From NCBI GenBank assembly GCA_958430865.1, contig CAUDNR010001014.1, forward strand, positions 2,983 to 21,123: a stretch of 18,141 nucleotides of DNA. Direction: 5' to 3'. The notes beneath the pieces were generated by a model. It searched no databases. It saw only the letters and a list, made by a program, of their open reading frames with translations, and had not been told where the DNA came from. The first letter of the stretch is position 1. Every line of letters starts with the position of its first letter. A program made the position numbers and the translations under genes. The stretch is from Entrophospora sp. SA101 (Eukaryota > Glomeromycota > Glomeromycetes > Entrophosporales > Entrophosporaceae). Shown piece after piece: positions 10,507 through 18,141 of this stretch.

Positions 10507-12547
10507 TTTTCTTTTTTTTTTTAGCATTATTGGATTTTGATTTCTTGGTCGACAAAGTTTCCCATTTTGAAGTTGATATGGTGACTTCGAGTGCACCCTG
10601 TGATTCAATTAGATTTTTTAAAATGTTTTCAATGGATCCATATGCTTTAATCAAATCAAATGCTCTTACAGGACCTATACCAGGTATGGTGTTAGAAAAA
10701 TCAGTGCCACATAGAATGCAAAGATCTATAAATTGACTTTGCGAAAGTCCTAATGATTCTCTTGCTTTTTTTGGAGAAATTTCAATAATAGGTTTTGACT
10801 TGCTAAAAAGATTTCTTAGCAAGATTCCATCACCATACAATGTTGTATCCATATCTTCAGATACCGTTGCATTCGCATATCCCGATGCCGCTAATGAAGC
10901 ACATAATGACTCTGCTTCACAGTCATTAGTCACTATACAAGGAAATCCCCATGTCTCTAGAAATTCAATACAATCTTCATACATTTCCCATGAAACATAC
11001 ATTGCTCGATTTTCAAGTGTCACCGCCATGTTATGACTTTCAGCATGTACGTTTTCCACTTCGTCTATAAATGATAATTTGTTACCATTATTGTTATCAT
11101 CATCATCAACATTGTCTTTAATTTTTTTATCATCAGTAAGAAAACTATCCAATAATTTTTGTTCCATTTGTCCTATGATCTGTTGAGGTCTAGAATAAAG
11201 CCTTTCATCATTTGTTAATAGTGCACTATCCAGTAATGTTGATTTCACTATTTCTTCCACATTCTCCTTCAAAAGGATTTCACCAGATGAAGGCACAAAA
11301 TCTGGATGTCGTTCTTTAAAAGTTTTCTCATTATCTATTTTCGACATCATTTCTAAAATATTAGTATTTATTGTTGGTGTTATTATTGGATCTAAATATG
11401 GCGACGGTGCCTCTAATGTTGGTGGTGATAGTTCTAGTGATGATGGTGGTGTTTCTAACAATGGAGATTCTATTAGTGATGCTGGTGATGGCGACGATAA
11501 TAATTCTGCTGTTGTTTTTATTGGTGACGGTTTAGCTAGATCTGATTGTGAGGTTGGTAAAGGTGGAATGGGAATATCATCCTGTAAAGGGGATGCATGA
11601 ATCTCTTGATCTGATTTTAACTCGACGGGTTTTATTTCATCGGATTTGATTGTCTCGGTTTGCAAAACAATCTGATCTGATTCAAGTTCAACAGATTTCT
11701 TGGTAGGTTTACTTATTTCTTCAATGGTTGGAGCTGATAATGATGATTGAATATCAGCCGATTCATATCCATTAAACATCTCATCAAGTATCTTATCAAG
11801 TTTTGTTTTGTCATCTTCTTTTTCTTTTTCTTGAGGTGGTATAGTAGGTTTGATAATATCTTGATGTGGTGGTGGTGGTGCTTGATGATAATCAATTTGT
11901 TTTGTTGATATTATATCAATATCACTAGCAGAATCTACTGCATGTCTCTCTTTGGGAGAAGGAGCAATGGCTTTTGTTGTGGTTGTTGTGGTTGTGGTAG
12001 TGGTTGTTGTTGTGGTTGTTGTGGTTGTGGTAGTTGTTGTTGGTTTAATAAATAATTGTTCAAAAGCATTTTTGACTCCAGTATTTATATATTCCGAATT
12101 AACATCGTTTAAATTCTTCATCTTTTCATGAACATCTTTCCATTTTGCCAATCGGTTTACTCTTATTTTTTCAAATTTAAGATTATCAATTGCCTTGTTG
12201 TAAACTTCCCTACGTCTCATGATTTCTCTTCTTTTTTCTTTGATTCTAAATTTTCCATCAAATACAAATATAGGTTTGATATTATGTTGTTTTAAAAATA
12301 TTGTAAGGTTATAAAAACCAAGTATATGAGGATGCGGATGTACTGTTATAGGTTGATAGTCCTGTTCTGTAGTTGCAAAATAAATACTGTTAGAATCAAA
12401 TATTTTACGATAACCATGCACAAATCTTTTCAGAAACATACTGGCATCTAATGCCAATACTTGATCTTTATATTCTAAAATTGATTTGTTACATATAGAA
12501 TCTGGAGCATTCTTTTTTAGAAAGTTTGTTAAATCTTTGACGCCCAT
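9765..12547 (-). CDS. FEN1-like XPG/Rad2-family structure-specific nuclease with two low-complexity insertions
   Basis: XPG/Rad2 nucleases cut DNA flaps and junctions in replication and repair. Exon 1 is 12547-9944 and exon 2 is 9854-9765, with an 89-nt intron (donor gtatgt, acceptor aag); reading through the intron would give a short unnatural tail. The product is 897 aa; FEN1 is ~380. The N region MGVKDLTNFLKKNAP resembles FEN1 more than XPG. All seven active-site acids are present: Asp34 (LALDAS), Asp97 (VFDGK), Glu544 and Glu546 (DCEAES), Asp565 and Asp567 (SEDMDTT), Asp616 (GTDF). The helix-hairpin-helix reads TIPGIGPVRAFDLI. A ~350-residue spacer (~150-505) rich in Thr, Pro, Ser and acids, with a poly-Thr run at ~170-191, separates the N and I regions. 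A second insertion (~665-730) has KKKKK and poly-Ser. No PCNA-binding (PIP) motif is seen at the C-terminus. It is likely nuclear; substrate unknown. Confidence 0.92.
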
Positions 12548-13018
12548 TTTTTTATTTTTTATTTTTATTTTTTATTATTCAGATAATCATATACATGTTG
12601 TATAAAATAATTCTATTTTGGTTCGAGTGCACATGGACATTTAACAAATTAGACCGTGTTGAACATGGATAGGACCCTTGAATTGTATTACCTTGATATT
12701 ACCGAGTTGATGGAGTATCCCAATTGTTCTGAAATATTTGTTGTTGTCCTTATTGTTTTTCATATTATTGATTTAATAATGTTGTACTTTTTAATTTATT
12801 GGTTATAATTCCAATTGGTATTAGTATTGGTATTGGTTACGGGTTTTCCAATGTGTCTCTCTGATGATTGAGTTACATGATGATGTGAGTTTTATGATGA
12901 AGTTGTGGGTGTTATTGCTGAAGACGTTATTGAATTTGAATTGGGACAATTGAAAGTCCCTCTTTGACACCCATTTCAAACGTGTAAAATACAATATATT
13001 CACCTTTAGATATAATAT
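12548..13018. other. Upstream flank of the nuclease gene, no supported gene
   Basis: The nuclease start is preceded on its own strand by alternating A-rich runs (12548-12580). Further out there is a 6-base-period run of ggtatt/agtatt (about 12817-12836). The short open frames here have no recognisable protein features. The segment ends at the dispersed repeat starting at 13019. Confidence 0.4.
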
Positions 13019-13146
13019 GGGGCATACTGCAACAAAACCAGACAAAGTGAACATTAGTATCACCAAGAATTTCGGGGATCAAAGTTTAGTCATTTGTAAT
13101 GTGATCATAATTGGGGCATGCTTGCAACAAAACCAGACAAAGTGAA
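13019..13146 (+). repeat. Dispersed repeat, copy B plus a tandem partial copy
   Basis: 13019-13108 matches the reverse complement of 56-164 from ggggcatactgcaac to gtaatgtgatcat. At 13113 the repeat restarts (ggggcatgcttgcaacaaaa) and runs at least to 13146, giving a tandem period of 94 bp. The presence of both a tandem and a distant inverted copy suggests a family present many times in this genome. Confidence 0.75.
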
Positions 13147-13302
13147 AGGAATTAAAATGATCTTTAACTGATAGTAAATATCAGATAATAAATTTTATTT
13201 ATTTCCTAACATACACAAATTCTTAACATTTTGACAATTATTATCTTAAAAACAACAGCTATTTTTTAGTCAATTTTTGTTTTTGAGGAGTATTGTGAGT
13301 TT
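13147..13302. other. AT-rich spacer
   Basis: No gene or repeat can be supported here. It separates the tandem repeat from the stop codon of the decayed minus-strand gene. Confidence 0.3.
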
Positions 13303-14220
13303 TCATATTAAAGATATTCTTCTTTCATCATTAATGTTATCATTATCATCACTATAATCCTCTACTTGATTATTTTTTGGATTAAATGATATAATGTCAT
13401 CATTGGTATCATTGTCATTATCTTCTGCTTGACTAGTTTGATCTGATGATATAAAAGCTCCTAGTATCCTAAGATTCTTCTTTTATTTTTTTTGATCAGA
13501 TCTTTTAATGAATTAAGTTGTTCAAAAAAATAAATAAAATCTTTAACATCAATTTCATCCTTTATTAATGGCAGTCCAATTTCCATAATTTTTCTCATTC
13601 CAAAAAGTGGAGGATAATTCCCTTCTACATCTAACAACAGGCCTATTTTTTAAAAAAAGAACTTATAATTTGATATATAGAATTAAGACTTTTTATCAAT
13701 GAATGAATTAAACTATACTCACCATGCAAATGTAATGAAAATAAAGTTACACATCAATGATACTTATTATATTATATTTTTTATAGAATATGATTTATTA
13801 TAAATATAATTAAACAAATCTTTACAATGTTTTCCTAATCGTAATTTATCTTCTCTGATATGTTTATGGTTTATATTAAAAGGCCCATTGGAAATTCGAT
13901 ATATAGTGTTTCAAAATTTAATTCTTCAATGCCACTTTCTAGTACCCAAAGAACATCTGGAATATACATGCAGCCCAAATTGGTTTGGTGATTTTGATGG
14001 TAGAAAGTAGAAATTTAATTATGGCATTCACTATTAAAAACATAAGTGTAACACCCCTTTACTACATGTGTAACCACTTTATGACAGTGTCAAAATACTT
14101 TGGGCTGCATGTATAATCTGGACATCTTCTTGGACCAAGCAAATTATTTCTATTTTTGGTTGCAGTACTCTCAACATTGAACCTATCATTATTCAATATA
14201 TTCATCAAATCAGAATCAAC
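13303..14220 (-). pseudogene. Decayed gene of an unrecognised, probably multicopy fungal family, split by a MITE
   Basis: Read on the minus strand, coding-like segments follow in order: VDSDLMNILNNDRFNVES (from 14220), GPRRCPD up to the MITE, then VLWVLESGIEELNFE and YIEFPMG past it. A one-base loss near 13882 shifts to NHKHIREDKLRLGKHCKDLF. After stops near 13760 a third frame gives TLFSLHLHG, a clean GT-AG intron of 80 nt (13643-13722; donor gtgagt), and LLLDVEGNYPPLFGMRKIME. A one-base loss in an A run near 13481-13484 shifts to ILGAFISSDQTS and a very acidic tail ending RRISLI at 13303. The pattern, with an E...GP motif then H..D.LRL.K..KD, is reminiscent of uncharacterised glomeromycete proteins that might have a nuclease-like fold; this is weak inference. 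At least three frameshifts, stops and the insertion make it a pseudogene. Confidence 0.6.
13963..14115. mobile_element. 153-bp MITE with 17-bp perfect inverted ends and 8-bp target duplication (hAT-like)
   Basis: The element begins tatacatgcagcccaaa (13963-13979) and ends with its exact reverse complement (14099-14115). The 8 bp on each side are atctggaa (13955-13962) and atctggac (14116-14123), identical at seven of eight positions. An 8-bp duplication is typical of hAT elements, though the end sequence is not a classic hAT terminus. It sits inside the decayed gene 13303-14220: conceptually removing the element and one duplication brings the flanking codons back in register, which confirms the boundaries. 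There is no coding capacity. Confidence 0.85.
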
Positions 14221-14313
14221 TTAAACTTTTGTTACAAATAAACATTTTACTAACCAGGATGTTTCAATATTCAGCAAGTCATCTTTTAAAAAATTTACTA
14301 AATGGGGTGTGGT

Positions 14314-14361
14314 GTGTAACCACTTTATGACAGTGTCAAAATACTTTGGGCTGCATGTATA
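14314..14361 (+). repeat. Solo right end of the same MITE family
   Basis: These 48 bases are identical to 14068-14115, the right end of the MITE at 13963-14115, in the same orientation and 246 bp away. To the left the similarity stops abruptly (only a short inverted echo of the aaatggggtgt word near 14049-14059), and no matching left end or target duplication is found, so this is a fragment. Confidence 0.85.
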
Positions 14362-14392
14362 TTTTCAACTCATGCTAAAAAAATAAAAAATT

Positions 14393-14874
14393 TATGAAGA
14401 GGAACTAAAAAAAGGAGTATTGCTTGAAAGTATTTCTTTAAATGAAACCTCATCAGAAGCTCAAGATGCTCAAAATCTTAATGATAGATCTAACTCATTA
14501 CAGCAAGGATTACTTGCCCTCACCACTCCTCTCACCACTTTCAATGTCAATTTTCTTGTTTAACAAGTGCATCAGTTTCACAGATCTTAGTTGGTACTCA
14601 GAGGGTGCAGAAGAGAAGTAGTGGAATATCTGGGGTTACTAGGTATTGGAACAAAAGTATCATCAATTCAATTGCACTTAGCCTCCTCATTATGATATGT
14701 TTTCAATATTTGTCAGATTTGTGATTATTTCACAAATCCTGTGGACATCACATGTTGAAAATTTATACGGTCATTCCATATCAGCTGAGGGAACATGGTT
14801 CTCCATTTGATGGTTACAATGACCAAATTATACAATGTTTTTTCCATGATGGAATGTCTGCTGGTTTGCATTAA
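14393..14874 (+). pseudogene. Coding-like debris, family unknown
   Basis: Three plus-strand open stretches follow one another in different frames. 14393-14563 reads GVLLESISLNETSSEAQDAQ and later GLLALTTPLTTF. Next, about 14562-14730, reads TSASVSQILVGTQRVQKRSS and TRYWNKSIINSIALSLL. Then 14767-14874 reads REHGSPFDGYNDQIIQCFF. Each is at least 35 codons free of stops, with balanced amino-acid composition unlike the Lys/Asn/Ile/Phe-rich chance frames nearby. I do not recognise a family. They may be pieces of one gene broken by small indels, or chance. Confidence 0.3.
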
Positions 14875-15660
14875 AAGATATGTTTTTTTCATGTAGGTAA
14901 GGCTGTGCATGTGGATCATCCCATGGTTTTGAAATTTGTCATGTTTGAAGAAATGCCCTAATTCAACATCCCAGGGTCCTTCCACAACTTGTTCTGGCAT
15001 ATTGTGATAGTGCAGGTAAATGTGCAATGGGTGATTGCTTGGCATGGTGTTGCCATTTTATGCAAGTGGGTCCTTTTGTCTTTGGCCATCATCAAAGTGT
15101 AGAAAATCTGAGGAAGCCTCTACACACTTATTTCTTTTTAAAAAGGGGGAGAAATGTAATGGCAAGGTTGTGATTTTTGACAGATGTTTCTCACAGTTAC
15201 ATTTTTGGTGGCCAGTATCTGGTTCTAATTTTGAAATTTTCTTCTTTTCTCAAAACATCAATGTGGCTAGTACCAATACAAGCATGACCTAGCTATTTAT
15301 TGAAGGTGTTATTTTTTAATGCACTCATAGTGCCCTTTCCATTGGGGAAAACATCAAGGCTTCCAAATCAGTATACCACATAGTTTGTATCTTTGTTATG
15401 TATTTTTGGAGGAAAGAATCATTAGGACAACCAAATCTGGAGGATGGGGAATCTCTTCTGGAAGTTGACTGATAATGGTTCAACAAGTAAGTTAAATATG
15501 GGCTTTTTATTTAATAATATAGGTAGGTATATTTAAATTATAAATTTTAAAATTTTTAAATAATATATTGACAAGTACATCACTTCAACTTGTTAATGCC
15601 ATAAAACATTGATTTGAAAATAAATTAAAAGTTAATGTGCATATTATGACATCCAAATTT
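14875..15660. other. GC-richer non-coding island, no recognised gene
   Basis: Bases 14875-15480 are visibly richer in G and C than the flanks, as with the coding parts of this window, yet every frame on both strands is closed repeatedly. A plus-strand frame at 15035-15292 contains FKKGEKCNGKVVIFDRCFSQ but resembles nothing I know. The composition suggests a decayed element or gene. From about 15480 to 15660 the sequence returns to plain AT-rich DNA. Confidence 0.35.
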
Positions 15661-15664
15661 CAAA

Positions 15665-15757
15665 TTCACGCGCGTGAAATTCAAATTAGCCAATCAGAAT
15701 TTTGTATTCAAACACTCACCCCAAAATTTAATTGGTAAATTTCACGCACAACATATT
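15665..15757 (+). promoter_or_regulatory. Promoter-like cluster: CGCG palindrome, CCAAT, ATTGG, TATTTAA
   Basis: A perfect 14-bp palindrome ttcacgcgcgtgaa (15665-15678) is followed by agccaatcag (CCAAT box, 15688-15697), an inverted CCAAT (attgg, 15731-15735), a half copy of the palindrome (tttcacgc, 15740-15747) and tatttaa (15754-15760 region). CCAAT boxes bind the HAP/NF-Y complex and CACGCG-type sites resemble cell-cycle factor sites in fungi (known families; application here is inference). Downstream, gtatgt at 15773 and cag at 15860-15862 could bound a 90-nt leader intron, although the TATA-like site is rather close to that donor. Confidence 0.4.
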
Positions 15758-15903
15758 TAAAGAATCGCGGTTGTATGTAACGCTCGTTTTTCCCTCCTGA
15801 TACACGCAGTAATATTAGATCAACAACAATTCTCCCCAATTATTATTATTATTATTATTCAGCCGTTCTCTCTATATATTGAGTTTGTTACGGATAGCTA
15901 TAA

Positions 15904-16011
15904 ATGAAGTTTCCGGCCAGGATTATGTTTTTTGTTTTTGCAAATTCTGCTTTTTTTTTAACCAAAAGAAAAATACAAAATTATACAATTTGTTTGAATC
16001 ATATTTGGTAG
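15904..16011 (+). CDS. Short ORF (35 aa) with signal-like N-terminus, hypothetical
   Basis: The frame starts MKFPARIMFFVFANSAFFLT and then turns basic (KRKIQNY), ending ICLNHIW. A short positive N-region followed by a hydrophobic core resembles a signal peptide or single membrane anchor. It is the first ATG with a usable frame downstream of the promoter-like cluster at 15665-15757; the only earlier ATG there (15775) is followed directly by TAA and is removed if the proposed leader intron 15773-15862 is real. AT-rich sequence readily makes hydrophobic chance ORFs, so this is weak. Confidence 0.2.
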   Translation: MKFPARIMFFVFANSAFFLTKRKIQNYTICLNHIW

Positions 16012-16405
16012 AAATGATGGCGATAAAAAAGAACATTAATATGCTAATTTCATATCGCTTGCATTGTTGGAATGAAAAAATTATATCGTTATATGATATA
16101 TAGAAATTCAAAACACTCTCAACTATTTGAAATATCAACTTTTTCTAAATATTCAGTTAAAGCTAGTATATATATCATAGCTAAAATGGTATGTTAACCA
16201 TTTTTCAACTTTTTCTATTAGTAATTTCGTCAACAGTTAGGCTAATTGTTTTATCCTTTATCAAATTTTTTAATTTTCCTACTTCAAATTCATAACTCAT
16301 TGATAAATATTTTCCCTTAGTTTATTTGAACTTACAATGGAACCTCCCAAGATATAATAAAAATAAATAAGAATTTATATTGAACACTTTAATCACTTGG
16401 AATTT
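16012..16405. other. AT-rich intergenic sequence
   Basis: Nothing beyond simple AT-rich sequence can be supported. Short open frames on both strands have chance composition. Confidence 0.4.
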
Positions 16406-16624
16406 TTACAAAAAAGGCTTTAATTTATCAATTTTCTCTAGAGGGGTGTCAACCTTTGTAAATGCAATGTTATTTTTCACAATCATTAGTAACAAAGAAA
16501 TCAAATATCTCTGTAAAAGTTGTAGAGTATTTTTATATTTTCGTTCAACATCTTTATATTTTGCTACCTCTACGTGATTATCAACAGCAGATTTCTTTTC
16601 GTGATCTACAAAAACATTAATTTA
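16406..16624 (-). pseudogene. Remnant of a zinc-finger/hAT-related protein (fragment 1)
   Basis: On the minus strand a frame of ~68 codons reads VDHEKKSAVDNHVEVAKYKD, then ERKYKNTLQLLQRYLISLLL and MIVKNNIAFTKVDTPLEKID, ending at 16406. The pattern H(5-8)H followed by a helix and then a NNIAFTKV segment resembles the region after the zinc finger in TTF/BED-finger proteins related to hAT transposases; fragment 2 (17587-18141) shows a comparable KHNIPLNFYSNLCNL segment. Upstream the frame is closed within a few codons; a separate frame (DRIVVTALERLKKKSHYYTN) may be a further piece. The balanced composition makes chance unlikely, but the family call is moderate. Confidence 0.45.
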
Positions 16625-17586
16625 CCTGATTCAACGTAAAAGTGATTGGTATAATAATGGCTTTTTTTCTTGAGACGTTCTAATGCAGTAACTACAATTC
16701 TATCAGGACCCAGAAAACTTCATAGATAGATCAGTAATAAAAATTCCTGCTTGTTATATAAATTTGATCCAGACCAAAATTAATTAATTAAGGTTTGCAA
16801 TAACATTAGAAAAAAGAACATAATTTGACCATAATATATATAACATTAAAAATTTTGAAACTGTCTACTGTAACGAAATTAAATTTTACCAATCAATTAT
16901 TTAACTTATCAACTGATTATAATAATTCACTGATTTTTATAATTTATAATATTTAACATAGAAGATTTACTATTACTATATATAAAGTATCGATTTTTTT
17001 TGAACGTATTAGTAAGAAAGAAATTGTTGCACGAAATTTTTGGTTCTCTAATAAATCACCGTTGACTACTATATAATAGATTTGGCCCCCCTATTAAACC
17101 TAATCAACATTTTCGCAGCAGTAACCTATGAAATTTGCGGGATCCTACCCTTAAACAAAATAATAAATAATAATGTTAATGTTGGGTTGTACGATAGACT
17201 ATGTAGATCAAAACTAATTAACATCATATATAAAATTTACTAATAAACTTTTTTTCAACAATTATAAAAATAAAAATTGCATCTTCTCATTCAAAAAAAA
17301 AAGATGCAACTATAAAATTAAGTGATATTATAACAAATATAATGGTTCACATGATGACAGAGAGTTTTTTTTAATTTTATTAGTAAAATCATCCAAAATG
17401 TTAAAAAATACTGTTAAACTTTGAAATGTATAGGTTCAATAACCAAACAAGTTAGAGTAAAAAAATTTCCATAGTTTTTTCTCTGTGATTCAAAGAATAG
17501 CCTAACAGAGAGTTTTGAATAGTATATACAATAATAATAATAAATACAGAAATAATTAAATTTTATTACAAAATTAAGATTCATAA
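16625..17586. other. AT-rich intergenic sequence, no supported gene
   Basis: No convincing coding region, RNA gene or transposon end is visible. Two copies of acagagagtttt (17358 and 17504 area) are too short to interpret. About 16640-16760 may still contain debris of fragment 1. Confidence 0.4.
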
Positions 17587-18141
17587 CTACATATCTAAAA
17601 AATCACATGCAGGACTTTTATAGCTTCCATATTTTGATTTAGGCTTTGATGGTTTTTCTAAGGAAGCTGGCTTTAGAGTAGAAATTTTATAACTAATGTT
17701 ATTTCCAGTTTGTAAAGTCACTAAATTGCACAAATTAGAATAAAAATTTAATGGAATATTATGTTTTGAACAAAAATAATTATTCATAATTAATGAATAA
17801 TTGATTTTTTTTAATCTGATTGTTCTGTATTATCTCTATTAGATTCAGTTTGATATGACTTAAGTAATGTTAATTCTGATTCTTTATGTTTGTTGGTGTT
17901 TGAATGTTTTTTGATTTTATCTAGTCTAAAAACATTTGTACCCTTTGAAAATTTTGATGTTCCATTTCTATTTCTACAAAGTTGCAAAAAATTAATATTT
18001 CTTGATTATTTTCTTCAGGTTCTAACCATGTATATTTGCTGAACCATTCTAAATCATAATTTAGAATTAGACTCAAGTATCTAAGTCTAAAATAAGTGGA
18101 TATTTTCTATCCCATGATTTATTACTTATTCCAATTTCTTC
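17587..18141 (-). pseudogene. TTF-type zinc-finger, hAT-related protein (fragment 2), broken, runs off the window
   Basis: On the minus strand the protein reads DLEWFSKYTWLEPEENNQEI then LIFCN, and after a one-base loss at about 17982 continues LCRNRNGTSKFSKGTNVFRL and DKIKKHSNTNKHKESELTLL to a stop at 17811. The order C-x2-C, F-x-LDKIKKH-x4-H is the TTF/BED-like zinc finger found in ZNF862/KIAA1586-type proteins, which derive from hAT transposases. A third frame then resumes with MNNYFCSKHNIPLNFYSNLC and NLVTLQTGN, as expected just after the finger, and ends early at YGSYKSPACDFLDM (17587). One frameshift in the finger, another plus a stop after it, and a premature end make it a pseudogene. 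The 5' part lies beyond the window edge. Confidence 0.7.

Noticed and set aside
10371..11036. Plus-strand frames with poly-Asp and other stretches
   Set aside because: They are antisense readings of the nuclease exon; the Asp run is the complement of the poly-Ser tract.
14725..15045. Minus-strand open frame of 106 codons
   Set aside because: No motif or recognisable family, unusual His/Met-rich composition, and it overlaps plus-strand fragments that look more protein-like. It cannot be supported either way.
16380..16577. Plus-strand open frame of 65 codons
   Set aside because: Antisense shadow of the more protein-like minus-strand remnant at 16406-16624.

Overview
The window is strongly AT-rich eukaryotic DNA. 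Its genes are split by short GT-AG introns (about 70-143 nt), reading frames use the standard code, and the intergenic space is filled with decayed transposon pieces. The gene content (a KHDC4-type splicing factor, a proteinase K-type secreted subtilase, a FEN1-like nuclease, and relics of PIF1-like helicase, DDE_3 transposase and zinc-finger genes) and the base composition suggest a glomeromycete fungus such as Rhizophagus. That assignment is inference from style and family recognition, not from a marker gene.

Layout. 1-3600 is transposon-rich. It holds a dispersed repeat (56-164), the C-terminal relic of a PIF1-like helicase broken at motif VI (980-1360), a complete Tc1/mariner-type relic with 27-bp inverted ends and TA flanks (1611-2315), a hairpin-forming element with GATTGA-rich ends (2460-2896) and a small palindrome (3046-3123). 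3640-6305 is a nine-exon KH-domain splicing-factor gene on +, including a 22-nt microexon. 6306-7789 is intergenic. 7790-9546 is a five-exon secreted serine protease on +. 9765-12547 is a two-exon FEN1-like nuclease on -, convergent with the protease (218 bp between stop codons).

12548-18141 has no clearly intact gene. It contains the second copy of the terminal dispersed repeat (13019-13146, inverted relative to 56-164) and a decayed minus-strand gene (13303-14220) interrupted by a 153-bp MITE (13963-14115); conceptually removing the MITE plus one 8-bp target duplication puts the reading frame back in register. After these come coding-like debris on + (14393-14874), a CCAAT/palindrome promoter-like cluster (15665-15757) ahead of a 35-codon ORF, and two minus-strand remnants of zinc-finger, hAT-related proteins (16406-16624 and 17587-18141).

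The three intact genes are unrelated housekeeping or secreted functions: pre-mRNA splicing, extracellular proteolysis, and DNA flap/structure cleavage. The rest of the window records successive transposon insertions and gene decay. The most unusual items are the nuclease with two large low-complexity insertions, the microexon inside the first KH domain, and the MITE that dates itself within a dead gene.
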